Of a stretch of DNA of 33,562 nt, positions 18,956 to 30,097 are shown piece by piece (position 1 is the first letter of the stretch; each line of letters starts with the position of its first letter). The position numbers were made by a program, and so were the translations under genes. The stretch comes from Rhodococcus sp. KRD197. GTDB lineage: Bacteria; Actinomycetota; Actinomycetes; Mycobacteriales; Mycobacteriaceae. The notes under the pieces were generated by a model that searched no databases, was not told where the DNA came from, and saw nothing but the letters and a program-made list of their open reading frames with translations. The stretch is taken from positions 50,386 to 83,947 of the forward strand of contig NZ_JABFAO010000001.1 of the NCBI RefSeq assembly GCF_017168235.1, read 5' to 3'.

Positions 18956-19624
18956 GTGAGCACCGTCTACGACTGCCAGCAGGCCGATTCTCGAGTCGCC
19001 GGATTGACCGCAGCCAGGGGCGCACTCAAATCCGGCCGCCTCGTCGTCATGCCGACGGACACGCTGTACGGGCTGGCTGCCGATGCGTTCGACAGCAGTG
19101 CCGTCACCGACCTCCTTCGTGCGAAAGGGCGAGGCCGTGACATGCCGGTCCCGGTGCTCGTCGGCTCCTGGACCACCATCGACGGCCTGGTGGGTAGCGT
19201 CCGGCCACGTACGCGAGATCTCATCCGTGCCTTCTGGCCCGGCGCGCTGAGCCTGGTGGTGCGGCAGGCTCCATCGCTGGCCTGGGATCTCGGCGACGCA
19301 CAGGGAACGGTCATGCTGCGTATGCCGCTTCATCCCGTGGCGCTCGAACTGCTGCGTGAGGTGGGCCCGCTGGCGGTGTCGAGCGCCAACATCTCCGGAC
19401 AGTCCCCGGCGACGACGGTGACCGAGGCCAGGGACCAACTCGGCGGATCGGCGGCGGTTTACCTCGATGGAGGGCCCGCCGAACATGCACAGGCCTCGAC
19501 CATTGTGGATCTGACGTCCGAACAACCGAAGATCTTGCGTGCGGGAGCTGTATCCGTGGACGCCGTCGCGGAAGTTCTTGGTATGAGCGTCGAATCCCTC
19601 ACCCAGGCAAGTGCGGCGCGGTGA
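18956..19624 (+). CDS. tsaC: L-threonylcarbamoyladenylate synthase (TsaC/YrdC-Sua5 family)
   Basis: The enzyme makes threonylcarbamoyl-AMP from threonine, bicarbonate and ATP, the first step of tRNA t6A37 modification. The product is 222 residues, a YrdC domain without the extra Sua5 C-terminal domain. Signatures are GRLVVMPTDTLYGLAADAF, LLRAKGRGRDMPVPVLV (family KxR.K.RP-like), FWPGALSLVV, and AVSSANISGQSP. It starts at GTG 18956; GGATAG lies a few bases upstream. Its stop overlaps the glyA GTG by 4 nt. This corresponds in position to Rv1301. Confidence 0.93.
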   Translation: MSTVYDCQQADSRVAGLTAARGALKSGRLVVMPTDTLYGLAADAFDSSAVTDLLRAKGRGRDMPVPVLVGSWTTIDGLVGSVRPRTRDLIRAFWPGALSLVVRQAPSLAWDLGDAQGTVMLRMPLHPVALELLREVGPLAVSSANISGQSPATTVTEARDQLGGSAAVYLDGGPAEHAQASTIVDLTSEQPKILRAGAVSVDAVAEVLGMSVESLTQASAAR

Positions 19625-20904
19625 CGCAGTCGCGTTTCTACGGGCCAGATTTCGACGAGTTGGAGGCCGCCGATCCGGACATCGCCGGGCTCCTACTCGA
19701 AGAACTGGGCCGGCTGCGCGGTGGGCTGCAACTCATCGCGAGCGAGAATCTGACGTCCCCCGCGGTACTCGCTGCGCAAGGCAGCGTGCTGACCAACAAG
19801 TATGCCGAGGGATATCCCGGAGCCCGCTACTACGGCGGTTGCGAGGTGGTCGATCGTGCCGAGAACCTGGCGATCGAGCGAGCGAAGACTCTGTTCGGCG
19901 CCGAACACGTCAACGTGCAACCACACTCGGGCGCAAATGCGAACCTGTCAGTCTATGCCGCGTTCGCGCAGCCGGGGGACACAATTCTTGCGATGAGCCT
20001 GCCGCACGGTGGGCATCTGACCCACGGCGCCAAGGTCAATTTCTCCGGTCGCTGGTTCAATACGGTCCCGTATCACGTGCGGCGCGATACAGAGCTCATC
20101 GACTACGACGACCTCCGCGACCTGGCTATGCTCCATCGGCCCCGCATCATCGTCGCCGGCGCCACCGCCTATTCTCGCGAGATCGACTTCGCGACGTTCC
20201 GGTCCATCGCCGACGAGGTCGGGGCAGTGCTGTGGGTCGACGCCGCGCACTTCATCGGTTTGGTCGCAGGCGGTGCCATCCCGTCTCCGGTCCCGTACGC
20301 CGACGTCGTCTCTGCCACTACGCACAAGGTGCTGCGTGGACCGCGCGGTGGCATGCTCCTGTGCAAGCAGAAGCATGCGCGAGCCATCGACAAGGCGGTT
20401 TTCCCCTTCAGCCAGGGCGGCCCCCTCATGCACGCGATCGCAGCGAAAGCGGTTGCGTTCCGCGAGGCACACACCGCACCGTTCCGTCGTTACGCCGCAC
20501 AGGTCGTGACCAATGCGCGCGCACTGACCGCATCACTGGCCGAAGCCGGGATTCGAACGGTATCGGGCGGCACCGACACGCATCTGGCGTTGCTCGATCT
20601 GCAGGCACTCGGCGTCGACGGCCGCACCGCCGAGGCTCGATGCGCGGCGGCCGCGATCACCTTGAACAAGAACGCGATTCCGTTCGACCCGGCACCTCCC
20701 GCCGTCGCATCGGGGATTCGAGTCGGCTCGGCGGCAGTGACGACCCAGGGGTTCGACGCCGCCGACATGGGGGCGGTCGGAACCCTCGTCGCCCGGGCCG
20801 TGCGGGCAGATCTCGACACGTCATCGGGCGCCGCTGAGTTGGCCGCAGTGCGAGAGGAAGTAGCGACGTTGGTGGCCCGCAAGCCCGCATACCCCCGAGC
20901 ATGA
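19621..20904 (+). CDS. glyA: Serine hydroxymethyltransferase (probable paralogue)
   Basis: A PLP enzyme interconverting serine and glycine with tetrahydrofolate, feeding one-carbon metabolism. It has 427 residues, as usual. GlyA marks include LIASENLTSPAVLAAQGSVLTNKYAEGYPG-type N-terminal sequence, HSGANANL, HGGHLTHG, and the PLP lysine in ATTHKVLRGPRGG (K236). Several normally fixed positions differ: VDAAHFIGLV in place of the usual VDMAHIAGLV, and SATTHKV in place of TTTTHKT. That suggests a second, diverged copy rather than the main GlyA. It overlaps tsaC and wecA by 4 nt each (GTGA and ATGA), so all three are cotranslated. M. tuberculosis, as I recall, has no glyA at this place. Confidence 0.92.
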   Translation: MTQSRFYGPDFDELEAADPDIAGLLLEELGRLRGGLQLIASENLTSPAVLAAQGSVLTNKYAEGYPGARYYGGCEVVDRAENLAIERAKTLFGAEHVNVQPHSGANANLSVYAAFAQPGDTILAMSLPHGGHLTHGAKVNFSGRWFNTVPYHVRRDTELIDYDDLRDLAMLHRPRIIVAGATAYSREIDFATFRSIADEVGAVLWVDAAHFIGLVAGGAIPSPVPYADVVSATTHKVLRGPRGGMLLCKQKHARAIDKAVFPFSQGGPLMHAIAAKAVAFREAHTAPFRRYAAQVVTNARALTASLAEAGIRTVSGGTDTHLALLDLQALGVDGRTAEARCAAAAITLNKNAIPFDPAPPAVASGIRVGSAAVTTQGFDAADMGAVGTLVARAVRADLDTSSGAAELAAVREEVATLVARKPAYPRA

Positions 20905-22115
20905 CGGTCGACATTCTCGCCCAGTCCAGTCAGGGGGCGGGTGTTCCGATCAGGGAACTACTGCTCGTATTCCTGACGGCCGCGGTGGTGACGTTCCTGG
21001 CCACCGGCGGTGTGCGCGTTCTCGCCATCAAATTCGGAGCCGTCGCAGCGCCGCGTGAACGAGATGTGCACACGACTCCGACCCCGCGCCTCGGCGGCAC
21101 GGGCATGTTCCTCGGGATGCTCATCGCCATACTGTTCGCCTCCCAGCTTCCGGCGCTCACGCGCGGGTTCGAATCGCAGTACGGCTCCCAGGACATCCCC
21201 GCGGCGCTGGTAGCGGGGTTCGTGATCGTCGCCGTCGGCGTCATCGACGATCGGTGGGGTCTCGACGCGCTGACCAAGTTCGTCGGGCAGGTCACGGCCG
21301 CGGGAGTGCTCGTGGTCATGGGGGTCAGTTGGTACATCATCTATGTTCCCTGGTCGGACGGTGGGATCAATGTGGTGTTGGACCAGCTCCAGGGCGGGTT
21401 GGTCACTGTCGCCGTGACTGTCGTGATGGTGAACGCGATGAATTTCGTCGATGGTCTCGACGGCCTGGCCGCGGGCCTCGGTCTGATCTCGGCCCTCGCC
21501 ATCTGTGTGTTCTCGGTCGGACTGTTGCACGAGCAGGGCGGGGACACCGGCGTCTACCCGCCTGCAGTGCTGGCTGCGGCCCTGGCCGGCGCCTGCCTCG
21601 GTTTTCTGCCACACAACTTTCAGCCGGCCAGGATCTTCATGGGAGATTCGGGTTCGATGCTCATCGGCTTGATGTTGGCGACGATCGCCACCAGTGCTTC
21701 CGGGCGAATTCCGTTGGTGGCGTACGGACCGCGTGACCTGCTCGGGCTGCTTTCTCCGCTCTTGCTTGTCGGTGCGGTGATGTTCATTCCGATCCTCGAC
21801 CTGCTGCTCGCGATCATCAGGCGTACCCGAGCCGGCCGAAGTCCGTTCAGCCCGGACAAGATGCATCTGCACCACAGGCTGTTGCAGATCGGCCACTCGC
21901 ATCGTCGGGTGGTCCTGGTCATCTACCTGTGGGTGGGTGTGCTGGCTTTCGGAGCCGTCGGGTCGTCCCTGATCGACCGCCGGATCGTCGTACTCCTCGT
22001 CGCTGCAGGACTCGTGTTCGCGCTGGTGGTCACCGCAGTGCCATCGATTCGGATGGACGCAGCCGTTCAGCGTCGTCGCGCCAAGAAGTCAGGTCGCCGA
22101 GGGCGACGGTCCTGA
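20901..22115 (+). CDS. wecA: Decaprenyl-phosphate N-acetylglucosaminyl-1-phosphate transferase (WecA/Rfe)
   Basis: A polytopic membrane enzyme that transfers GlcNAc-1-phosphate from UDP-GlcNAc to decaprenyl phosphate; in Mycobacteriales this starts the linker joining arabinogalactan to peptidoglycan. The product is 404 residues with about ten hydrophobic segments. Family motifs: TPRLGG near the N-terminus, the catalytic DD in VIDDRWGLD (D116-D117), NAMNFVDGLDGLAAG, MGDSGSMLIG, and the cytoplasmic HLHHRLLQIGHSHR. The C-terminal tail is Arg/Lys-rich. It overlaps glyA by 4 nt and corresponds to Rv1302 (rfe). Confidence 0.95.
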   Translation: MTVDILAQSSQGAGVPIRELLLVFLTAAVVTFLATGGVRVLAIKFGAVAAPRERDVHTTPTPRLGGTGMFLGMLIAILFASQLPALTRGFESQYGSQDIPAALVAGFVIVAVGVIDDRWGLDALTKFVGQVTAAGVLVVMGVSWYIIYVPWSDGGINVVLDQLQGGLVTVAVTVVMVNAMNFVDGLDGLAAGLGLISALAICVFSVGLLHEQGGDTGVYPPAVLAAALAGACLGFLPHNFQPARIFMGDSGSMLIGLMLATIATSASGRIPLVAYGPRDLLGLLSPLLLVGAVMFIPILDLLLAIIRRTRAGRSPFSPDKMHLHHRLLQIGHSHRRVVLVIYLWVGVLAFGAVGSSLIDRRIVVLLVAAGLVFALVVTAVPSIRMDAAVQRRRAKKSGRRGRRS

Positions 22116-22132
22116 TGCAGCGCAGCGCTGGG

Positions 22133-22147
22133 TAGTCTGTGCGGCTG
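22133..22147 (+). promoter_or_regulatory. -10 box for a leaderless atpI-like transcript
   Basis: TAGTCT (22133-22138) fits TANNNT and ends 8 nt before the GTG of the atpI-like gene, so transcription would begin at or next to the start codon. No clear -35 is seen and no Shine-Dalgarno sequence precedes the GTG. Confidence 0.4.
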
Positions 22148-22599
22148 TGAGCTTCTCTCCTGCGCCCGTGCCCGATCAATCCGATTCGATGCGCGCTGCC
22201 GTTCGATACGGCGTCGTCGGATTGGTGGTTCTCACAGTCGTTGGTGCGGTCATCGCCACGCTGGTTGCCGGACTGCCTGGCCTGTGGGGCGCCTTGATCG
22301 GTGCAGGACTGGGCGGCGGGTTCATTCTCACTACGGCATTGTCGATATCGCTGACGGCGAAGTTCCCTCCCACGATGGCTGGAGCAGTGCTGCTCGGCGG
22401 GTGGTTGTTGAAGATGCTGCTTGCCATCGTGGTGCTCGGCGTGCTCAACGACATGGACTTCTACAGCAAGAAGGCGCTTGCGCTGGTGGTGGTGTCCGCA
22501 CTGGTACTGGTACTCGGCGCGGAGGTGTACGGCGTTGTACGAACCAAGGCGCCGTACGTCGATGATCGGCCTGCAGGGAACGACTCCGACGATGCGTAG
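22147..22599 (+). CDS. AtpI-like membrane protein of the ATP synthase operon
   Basis: A 150-residue protein with four predicted membrane segments (about 20-42, 45-65, 75-95, 100-118) separated by short loops. It sits at the head of the atp operon like Rv1303 of M. tuberculosis. AtpI proteins assist c-ring assembly or Mg uptake in some bacteria, but similarity within this group is weak and the role here is inferred from position. It starts at GTG 22147, 31 nt after wecA. Unlike most atp operons the next gene lies 342 nt away. Confidence 0.8.
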   Translation: MSFSPAPVPDQSDSMRAAVRYGVVGLVVLTVVGAVIATLVAGLPGLWGALIGAGLGGGFILTTALSISLTAKFPPTMAGAVLLGGWLLKMLLAIVVLGVLNDMDFYSKKALALVVVSALVLVLGAEVYGVVRTKAPYVDDRPAGNDSDDA

Positions 22600-22941
22600 T
22601 ACATCGCACGTATGGATCCGTCCAAGAAACGGCCCCACCTACACAACGTCGTAGTTGTGTTGATAAAGTTCCGATCAAGTGAGGGTGAGACTGCCGCGAA
22701 TGAGACATTTCGCGTGCACGACGGCCCTTGCAGGTAACCACTGGGCGCGTGAGTTCCGCTACAGATACGCTCCTGGAGTTACCGAGTCGACGTGAGTCGC
22801 CGACACCCGACAGACGCTGGCCGAGCAACAACTGGCCTCAGCTGCTGACGACCTCGAGCCGATATCGTCGACTTGATAGATCGTCAATGTCCGATCGAAC
22901 CGCAGTCTTAGCCGTCTGCGGCCCGAACACGGGAGAGACCG
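22600..22941 (+). other. Long atpI-atpB intergenic region
   Basis: 342 nt without a plausible gene on either strand. It holds an inverted repeat next to an extended -10 box (22641-22669, listed separately) and ends with the GGGAG ribosome binding site of atpB. The rest shows no clear hairpin or terminator. The length suggests that atpB and the genes after it have their own promoter and a 5' leader of about 265 nt. Confidence 0.5.
22641..22669 (+). promoter_or_regulatory. Candidate atpB promoter with a 20-bp operator-like inverted repeat
   Basis: An extended -10, TGA-TAAAGT (22661-22669), fits TGN-TANNNT. Directly before it lies ACACAAC-N6-GTTGTGT (22641-22660), a perfect 7-bp inverted repeat that covers the -35 position. 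No recognisable -35 hexamer is present. The layout resembles a site for a dimeric regulator that either blocks or replaces the -35 contact; the regulator is unknown. Confidence 0.4.
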
Positions 22942-23733
22942 CTGAGCGTCACCTACCTGGCTGCGGAGTTCCAACCGCCGTCACTATCCGACTTCTTTCC
23001 TCCCGCTTTGTTGTTCGAGGGCACACCCTTCGAACTCGACCGGCTGATGCTGATCCGCATCTTGATGACCCTCATTCTGGTCGTGCTGTTCGCATTCGCG
23101 ATGCGCAGCCCCAAGGTGGTGCCCAGGGGTCTGCAGAACGTTATCGAGTACATGCTCGACTTCGTCAAGGTGCAGATCGCCGACGAAATTCTCGGCAAGG
23201 AACAGGGAAAGCGTTTCTTGCCGATCATCATGACGATCTTCTTCGCCGTGCTGTTCATGAATCTCTCCGGAATCATCCCGTTCCTGAACATCTCACCGAA
23301 CGCCCGAATCGGAATGCCGATCGTGCTCGCGCTGATCGCCTACGTGACGTTCAACTATGTGGGAATCAAGAAGTACGGCTTCTTCAAGTACGTCAAGAGC
23401 AGCGTCGTGGTTCCCGATGTTCCGCCCGCGCTCCACGTGATTCTGATCCCGATCGAGTTCATCTCGACCTTCATCCTTCGGCCGTTCACGCTCACCGTGC
23501 GTCTCATGGCCAACATGCTGGCCGGCCACCTCATGCTCGTGCTGTTCTTCAGCGCAACCCAGTTCTTCTTCTTCCAGGCAGCGGGCGGAATGAAGATTTT
23601 CGGCTTGTTCTCGCTCGCAGCAGGCTTCGGCTTCACGCTGTTCGAGATGCTAGTCATCGCACTGCAGGCGTACGTGTTCGCGCTGCTCACCGCGGTGTAC
23701 ATCGACCTCGCGCTGCACGCCGACTCTCACTAG
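22942..23733 (+). CDS. atpB: ATP synthase Fo subunit a, probable CTG start
   Basis: Subunit a forms the proton half-channels next to the c ring. The five to six membrane helices and the essential arginine in TLTVRLMANMLAGH (R187 counted from CTG) are clear. The family's N-terminal stretch is readable upstream of the first ordinary start codon: reading from CTG 22942 gives SVTYLAAEFQPPSLSDFF, which matches subunit a of related actinobacteria as I remember it. No ATG, GTG or TTG lies in frame between the stop at 22909 and TTG 23008, while GGGAG (22931-22935) is 6 nt before the CTG. Starting at TTG 23008 would remove 22 conserved residues. From CTG the product is 263 residues. A sequencing error of ATG to CTG is the main alternative. 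Confidence 0.9.
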   Translation: MSVTYLAAEFQPPSLSDFFPPALLFEGTPFELDRLMLIRILMTLILVVLFAFAMRSPKVVPRGLQNVIEYMLDFVKVQIADEILGKEQGKRFLPIIMTIFFAVLFMNLSGIIPFLNISPNARIGMPIVLALIAYVTFNYVGIKKYGFFKYVKSSVVVPDVPPALHVILIPIEFISTFILRPFTLTVRLMANMLAGHLMLVLFFSATQFFFFQAAGGMKIFGLFSLAAGFGFTLFEMLVIALQAYVFALLTAVYIDLALHADSH

Positions 23734-24057
<324 letters not shown>

Positions 24058-24063
24058 TCCGAC

Positions 24064-24624
24064 ATGGCAACCACTATCGCTATCTTGGCGGCAGAGGAGG
24101 GGGAATACAATCCTCTCCTCCCGGCCACATACGACATCGTTTGGTCTGCGGTCTGTATCGCGGTCATCGGCTTCGTCTTCTGGAAGTACATTCTTCCGAA
24201 GTTCCAAGCTGTCATGGCGGAACGTAGCGAGCTGATCGAAGGCGGCATCAAGAGGGCCGAGGAAGCTCAGGCAGAAGCGAAGGCTGCTCTCGAGCAGTAC
24301 CAGAAGCAGCTGGCCGACGCACGATCCGAGGCTGCGCAGATCCGTGAGGAAGCGCGCACGCAGGGTCAGGCGATCCTCGCCGAAATGAAGACGAAGGCAC
24401 AGGAAGAGAGCGACCGGATCGTGGCCGCAGGTCACAACCAGCTCGTTGCTCAGCGTCAGCAGATCGTCACGGAACTTCGCGGCGACCTCGGACGCACAGC
24501 AGTCGAACTCGCCGAGAAGGTCATCGGAGAGCAGTTGTCCGATGAGGCGAAGCGAGCGGGATCGATCGACCGATTCCTCAGCGAACTCGACTCCGTCACC
24601 GCTGACTCTGTAGCGGGGAAGTGA
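24064..24624 (+). CDS. atpF: ATP synthase Fo subunit b
   Basis: The peripheral stalk subunit: a short N-terminal region, one membrane helix (about 22-43, [20 protein letters not shown]), then a long charged helix (about 50-165) rich in Glu, Ala, Gln and Arg that dimerises and reaches to subunit delta. The product is 186 residues. ATG 24064 lies 6 nt after the atpE stop. Confidence 0.95.
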   Translation: MATTIAILAAEEGEYNPLLPATYDIVWSAVCIAVIGFVFWKYILPKFQAVMAERSELIEGGIKRAEEAQAEAKAALEQYQKQLADARSEAAQIREEARTQGQAILAEMKTKAQEESDRIVAAGHNQLVAQRQQIVTELRGDLGRTAVELAEKVIGEQLSDEAKRAGSIDRFLSELDSVTADSVAGK

Positions 24625-24625
24625 G

Positions 24626-25459
24626 ATGACCATGTACGCAACGTCTCGTGAGGCTCTTGCCCGCACGCGTTCGGTTGCGAACGATGCACTGGGGTCTGCG
24701 TCGGCAGGAGATGCTACAGCTGCTGCCGCTCAGACCGGTTCCGAGCTCTTTGCCGTCGTGGAGACCCTCGACGGGCAGCGCACGTTGCGTACCGCGCTGG
24801 CCGACGCGTCAGTGTCTGGTGAACGACGCAGCGAGCTGGCTGGGAATCTGTTCGATGGCAAGGTATCCGAGATCACGGCGAAGATCGTGAAGTCGGCCGT
24901 GTCCGACAGTTGGTCCAAGCCATCGGATTTGCTGAACTCGCTCGTCGAGCTCGGGCGCGAAGCTCTGCTTCGCGCCGCCGCAGACCAGGACCAGCTCGAC
25001 ACCGTCGAGGACGAGCTGTTTCGTCTTGGCCGCATCGTGGCAGCGAATCCGCAGCTGGAGCAGGCGATGTCGGATCTCGGCAAGCCAGTTCAGGCCAAAC
25101 GCGAGCTGCTCGGACGGCTGCTCTACGGCAAGGTCACCGCAGTGACCGAGGCTCTGGCCATCCAAGCCGTGAGTCGTCTGCGACGGTCGGCACCTGCCGA
25201 CGCGCTCGACGAACTTGCGGGGCTGGCGGCGTCGGTCCGCGACCGAGCTGTCGCGCACGTGCGCAGTGCGGCTCCGCTCAGCGACCGCCAGCTCGAAAAG
25301 CTGACCGCGACGTTGACACGAACCTATGGCAAGCCCGTCACTGTTCACATCGAGGTCGATACCGAACTGCTCAGCGGACTCGTGGTCCGGGTAGGCGACG
25401 AGGTCATCGACGGTAGCGGGGCGGGTCGCCTCGCTGCATTGCGAAAGACTCTCAAGTAG
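24626..25459 (+). CDS. atpH: ATP synthase F1 subunit delta
   Basis: Delta (OSCP) links the top of F1 to the b stalk. The product is 277 residues, longer than the common 175-180 but normal for actinobacterial delta. The C-terminal delta signature is seen in [26 protein letters not shown]. In M. tuberculosis the equivalent protein is fused to a second b-like domain (446 residues); here there is no such fusion, which speaks against a Mycobacterium. ATG 24626 follows the atpF stop directly, with GGGGAAG upstream; a second ATG three codons in is possible. Confidence 0.95.
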   Translation: MTMYATSREALARTRSVANDALGSASAGDATAAAAQTGSELFAVVETLDGQRTLRTALADASVSGERRSELAGNLFDGKVSEITAKIVKSAVSDSWSKPSDLLNSLVELGREALLRAAADQDQLDTVEDELFRLGRIVAANPQLEQAMSDLGKPVQAKRELLGRLLYGKVTAVTEALAIQAVSRLRRSAPADALDELAGLAASVRDRAVAHVRSAAPLSDRQLEKLTATLTRTYGKPVTVHIEVDTELLSGLVVRVGDEVIDGSGAGRLAALRKTLK

Positions 25460-25552
25460 TCCGAGTAGGGACAGCACAGTCTCCACACGAAGCGTTTCGA
25501 AATGTCGAAGCATTTCAATACCGCGATCATTGAAGGAAGAGCAGGAAAAAAT

Positions 25553-27196
25553 ATGGCGGAGCTGACGATCTCCTCCGACGAGATCCGTAGCGCGATCGAG
25601 AACTTCACCGCGAGCTACTCACCGGAGTCCTCCCGCGAGGAGGTCGGCACGGTTACCGACACGAGCGACGGAATCGCGCACGTGTCCGGACTCCCGTCGG
25701 CTATGTCCAACGAGCTGCTCGAGTTCCCCGGTGGCGTGCTCGGTGTGGCGCTCAACTTGGACGCCACCGAAATCGGTGCCGTCATCCTCGGTGACTACGA
25801 GCACATCGAAGAAGGCCAGGAAGTCAAGCGCACCGGTGACGTGCTCTCCGTGCCGGTCGGCGACGGCTACCTCGGTCGCGTCGTCAACCCCCTGGGCCAG
25901 CCCATCGACGGCCTCGGCGACATCGAGTCCAGCGAGAACCGCGCACTCGAACTGCAGGCTGCTTCGGTGCTCGAGCGCCAGCCGGTCGAAGAACCGCTGC
26001 AAACCGGTATCAAGGCCATCGATGCGATGACCCCGATCGGCCGTGGACAGCGTCAGCTCATCATCGGTGACCGCAAGACGGGCAAGACCGCCGTATGCAT
26101 CGACGCCATCCTCAACCAGAAGGCCAACTGGGAGTCCGGAGACGACAAGAAGCAGGTTCGCTGCATCTACGTCGCAATCGGCCAGAAGGGCTCGACGATC
26201 GCCGGCGTCAAGGCCGCACTCGAAGAGCGTGGCGCAATGGAGTACACGACCATCGTCGCTGCTCCTGCCTCCGACTCGGCCGGCTTCAAGTGGCTCGCCC
26301 CGTACACCGGCTCGGCCATCGGCCAGCACTGGATGTACCAGGGCAAGCACGTCCTCATCGTGTTCGACGACCTGACCAAGCAGGCCGAGGCGTACCGCGC
26401 TATCTCCCTGCTGCTGCGTCGTCCGCCGGGCCGCGAGGCATACCCCGGTGACGTCTTCTACCTGCACTCCCGCCTACTCGAGCGTTCGGCCAAGCTGTCC
26501 GACGAGCTCGGCGGTGGATCTTTGACGGCGCTGCCGATCATCGAGACCAAGGCCAACGACGTCTCGGCGTACATCCCCACCAACGTCATCTCGATTACAG
26601 ACGGACAGGTCTTCCTCGAGTCGGATCTCTTCAACAAGGGCGTCCGTCCCGCGATCAACGTCGGCATCTCGGTCTCGCGAGTCGGCGGCGCGGCACAGAC
26701 CAAGGGTATGAAGAAGGTCTCCGGTTCGCTTCGTCTCGAGCTCGCTCAGTTCCGTGAGCTCGAAGCCTTCTCGGCGTTCGCATCTGATCTCGACGCGGCT
26801 TCCAAGGCGCAGCTCGAGCGTGGTGCGCGTCTGGTCGAGTTGCTCAAGCAGGATCAGTACTCGCCGGTGGCCGTCGAAGATCAGATCGTGTCGATCTGGC
26901 TTGCCGGACAGGGCACCTACGACTCGGTTCCCGTCGGCGACGTTCGTCGCTTCGAGAGCGAACTGCTCGAGGATCTGCACCGTAACGCCGGCGGCGTCTA
27001 CGACAGCATCTCCGGCGGCAAGGTTCTCGACGCCGATGCGCAGAAGGCACTGCTCGCGGCCACCGACAAGTTCAAGGACGGCTTCCTCGACTCCGAGGGC
27101 AATCGCGTCGTCAACGAGGCGGAGGCGGACACGCTGAACCCGGACGAGGTCAGCCAGGAGCAGGTCACCGTTACTCGCAAGACAGTCAGCAAGTAG
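25553..27196 (+). CDS. atpA: ATP synthase F1 subunit alpha
   Basis: The non-catalytic nucleotide-binding subunit of the F1 hexamer. From ATG 25553 it has 547 residues; GAAGGAAGAGCAGG lies upstream, and the protein starts [15 protein letters not shown] as in relatives. An ATG at 25502 would add 17 residues of unlikely sequence. Walker A is GDRKTGKT (172-179), followed by the alpha signature [17 protein letters not shown]. The chain ends with an extra acidic tail of about 35 residues ([16 protein letters not shown] to KTVSK). A tail of this sort in mycobacterial alpha holds back ATP hydrolysis, so this enzyme may be latent too. Confidence 0.97.
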   Translation: MAELTISSDEIRSAIENFTASYSPESSREEVGTVTDTSDGIAHVSGLPSAMSNELLEFPGGVLGVALNLDATEIGAVILGDYEHIEEGQEVKRTGDVLSVPVGDGYLGRVVNPLGQPIDGLGDIESSENRALELQAASVLERQPVEEPLQTGIKAIDAMTPIGRGQRQLIIGDRKTGKTAVCIDAILNQKANWESGDDKKQVRCIYVAIGQKGSTIAGVKAALEERGAMEYTTIVAAPASDSAGFKWLAPYTGSAIGQHWMYQGKHVLIVFDDLTKQAEAYRAISLLLRRPPGREAYPGDVFYLHSRLLERSAKLSDELGGGSLTALPIIETKANDVSAYIPTNVISITDGQVFLESDLFNKGVRPAINVGISVSRVGGAAQTKGMKKVSGSLRLELAQFRELEAFSAFASDLDAASKAQLERGARLVELLKQDQYSPVAVEDQIVSIWLAGQGTYDSVPVGDVRRFESELLEDLHRNAGGVYDSISGGKVLDADAQKALLAATDKFKDGFLDSEGNRVVNEAEADTLNPDEVSQEQVTVTRKTVSK

Positions 27197-27249
27197 GTCA
27201 GCGAGATGCCCAGTGTCTTTACGAGTAGAGAAGGGAGCGTGAACAGCTG

Positions 27250-28224
27250 ATGGCAAGCATTCTCGAGCTGCGTTCCCGGATCAAGTCGGTCAATTCGACG
27301 AAGAAGATCACCAAAGCTCAAGAGCTGATCGCCACGTCGCGGATCACCAAAGCGCAGGCCCGCGTCGCCGCGTCCAAGCCGTATGCCGAAGAGATCACCA
27401 AGGTCCTCTCTTCGCTGGCAAGCGCATCCAGTTCGCTCGATCATCCGTTGCTCAACGAGCGTGCGGAGCCCAAGCGTGCGGCAGTCCTGGTCGTCACCAG
27501 TGACCGCGGCATGGCCGGCGGTTACAACGCGAACGTCCTCAAGGAAGCGGAAGAGCTGTTCCAGCTCCTTCGCAAGGAGGGCAAGGATCCGGTCATCTAT
27601 GTGCTCGGTGCAAAGGGCCTCGGCTACTACACATTTCGCGAGCGCGACGTGAAGGGTGCTTGGACGGGATTCTCGCAGGAGCCCGGGTACGCCGACGCAG
27701 CGAAGGCCAGCAGGCATCTGGTCGAACTGTTCATGGCTGGTTCCGGTTCCGAGGTGGACGCGCCCAACGGCGAAGGCACTGTCGAAGGCGTCGACGAGCT
27801 GCACATCGTCTACACGCGTTTCGTGTCGATGTTGACGCAGAAGCCCGAGGTTCGTCGGATGGCCCCGCTGGAAATCGCGTACAACGACGAAGAGATTCAG
27901 ATGGGCGAGGATTCGCTCACCGATTCTCCCAACGCGTCGGAAGTGCAGGCCCAGTACGACTTCGAACCCGAAGCCGGAACGCTTCTGTCGGCTCTGCTGC
28001 CGAAGTACATCAGCACGAGGATCTACTCCTCGCTGCTCGATGCGGCTGCTTCCGAGTCGGCCGCACGTCGTACGGCCATGAAGGCTGCGACGGACAACGC
28101 GAACGAATTGGTCGAGACTCTGAGCCGTCAGGCGAACCAGGCTCGGCAAGCCCAGATCACCCAGGAAATCAGCGAAATCGTCGGTGGCGCAAACGCGTTG
28201 GCTGACAGCGCAGGAAGTGACTAA
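27250..28224 (+). CDS. atpG: ATP synthase F1 subunit gamma
   Basis: The central rotor shaft. The product is 324 residues with the usual coiled-coil termini ([28 protein letters not shown] and the C-terminal [23 protein letters not shown] region, both characteristic). An additional polar loop (about residues 161-180, [19 protein letters not shown]) lies where mycobacterial gamma has a loop implicated in coupling and low ATPase activity. ATG 27250 has AAGGGAG about 12 nt upstream. Confidence 0.97.
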   Translation: MASILELRSRIKSVNSTKKITKAQELIATSRITKAQARVAASKPYAEEITKVLSSLASASSSLDHPLLNERAEPKRAAVLVVTSDRGMAGGYNANVLKEAEELFQLLRKEGKDPVIYVLGAKGLGYYTFRERDVKGAWTGFSQEPGYADAAKASRHLVELFMAGSGSEVDAPNGEGTVEGVDELHIVYTRFVSMLTQKPEVRRMAPLEIAYNDEEIQMGEDSLTDSPNASEVQAQYDFEPEAGTLLSALLPKYISTRIYSSLLDAAASESAARRTAMKAATDNANELVETLSRQANQARQAQITQEISEIVGGANALADSAGSD

Positions 28225-29676
<1,452 letters not shown>

Positions 29677-29705
29677 AAGACGTGGCATCTTCGGAGACGA
29701 ACAGC

Positions 29706-30065
29706 ATGAAAGTTTCACTCGTCGCGGTCGAGCAGAAGCTGTGGTCGGGCGATGCGACCCTGGTGAGTGCTCAAACCACCGAGGGTGAAATCGGCATCAT
29801 GTTCGGTCACGAGCCGGTTCTGGGTCAGCTCGTCGAGGCTGGAACGGTATCCGTCACAACGACCGATGGTAAGAGAATCGTGGCCGCGGTCCATGGTGGG
29901 TTTCTCTCGGCCACAGGCTCAGAAGTTACCGTGCTCGCCGAGTCCGCAGATTTCGCGGAGGACATCGACGTCGAGGCCGCTCGCGCGGTGTTGGACGCAG
30001 GTGGCGACGACAAGGAAGCCCTCGCAATAGCGAAGGGCCGAATTCGCGCTTCCGAGCGGGCATAG
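29706..30065 (+). CDS. atpC: ATP synthase F1 subunit epsilon
   Basis: Epsilon sits at the base of the shaft and can brake ATP hydrolysis. From ATG 29706 it has 119 residues: a beta-sandwich ([58 protein letters not shown]) and a short helical C-terminus. An in-frame GTG at 29682 with GGAAAG upstream would add eight residues (MASSETNS); ATG 29706 fits relatives better, with GGAG 9 nt upstream. It closes the atp operon. Confidence 0.95.
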   Translation: MKVSLVAVEQKLWSGDATLVSAQTTEGEIGIMFGHEPVLGQLVEAGTVSVTTTDGKRIVAAVHGGFLSATGSEVTVLAESADFAEDIDVEAARAVLDAGGDDKEALAIAKGRIRASERA

Positions 30066-30097
30066 GTTCGTCGGAAAGCCGCGACGGGGCCAGCGAG

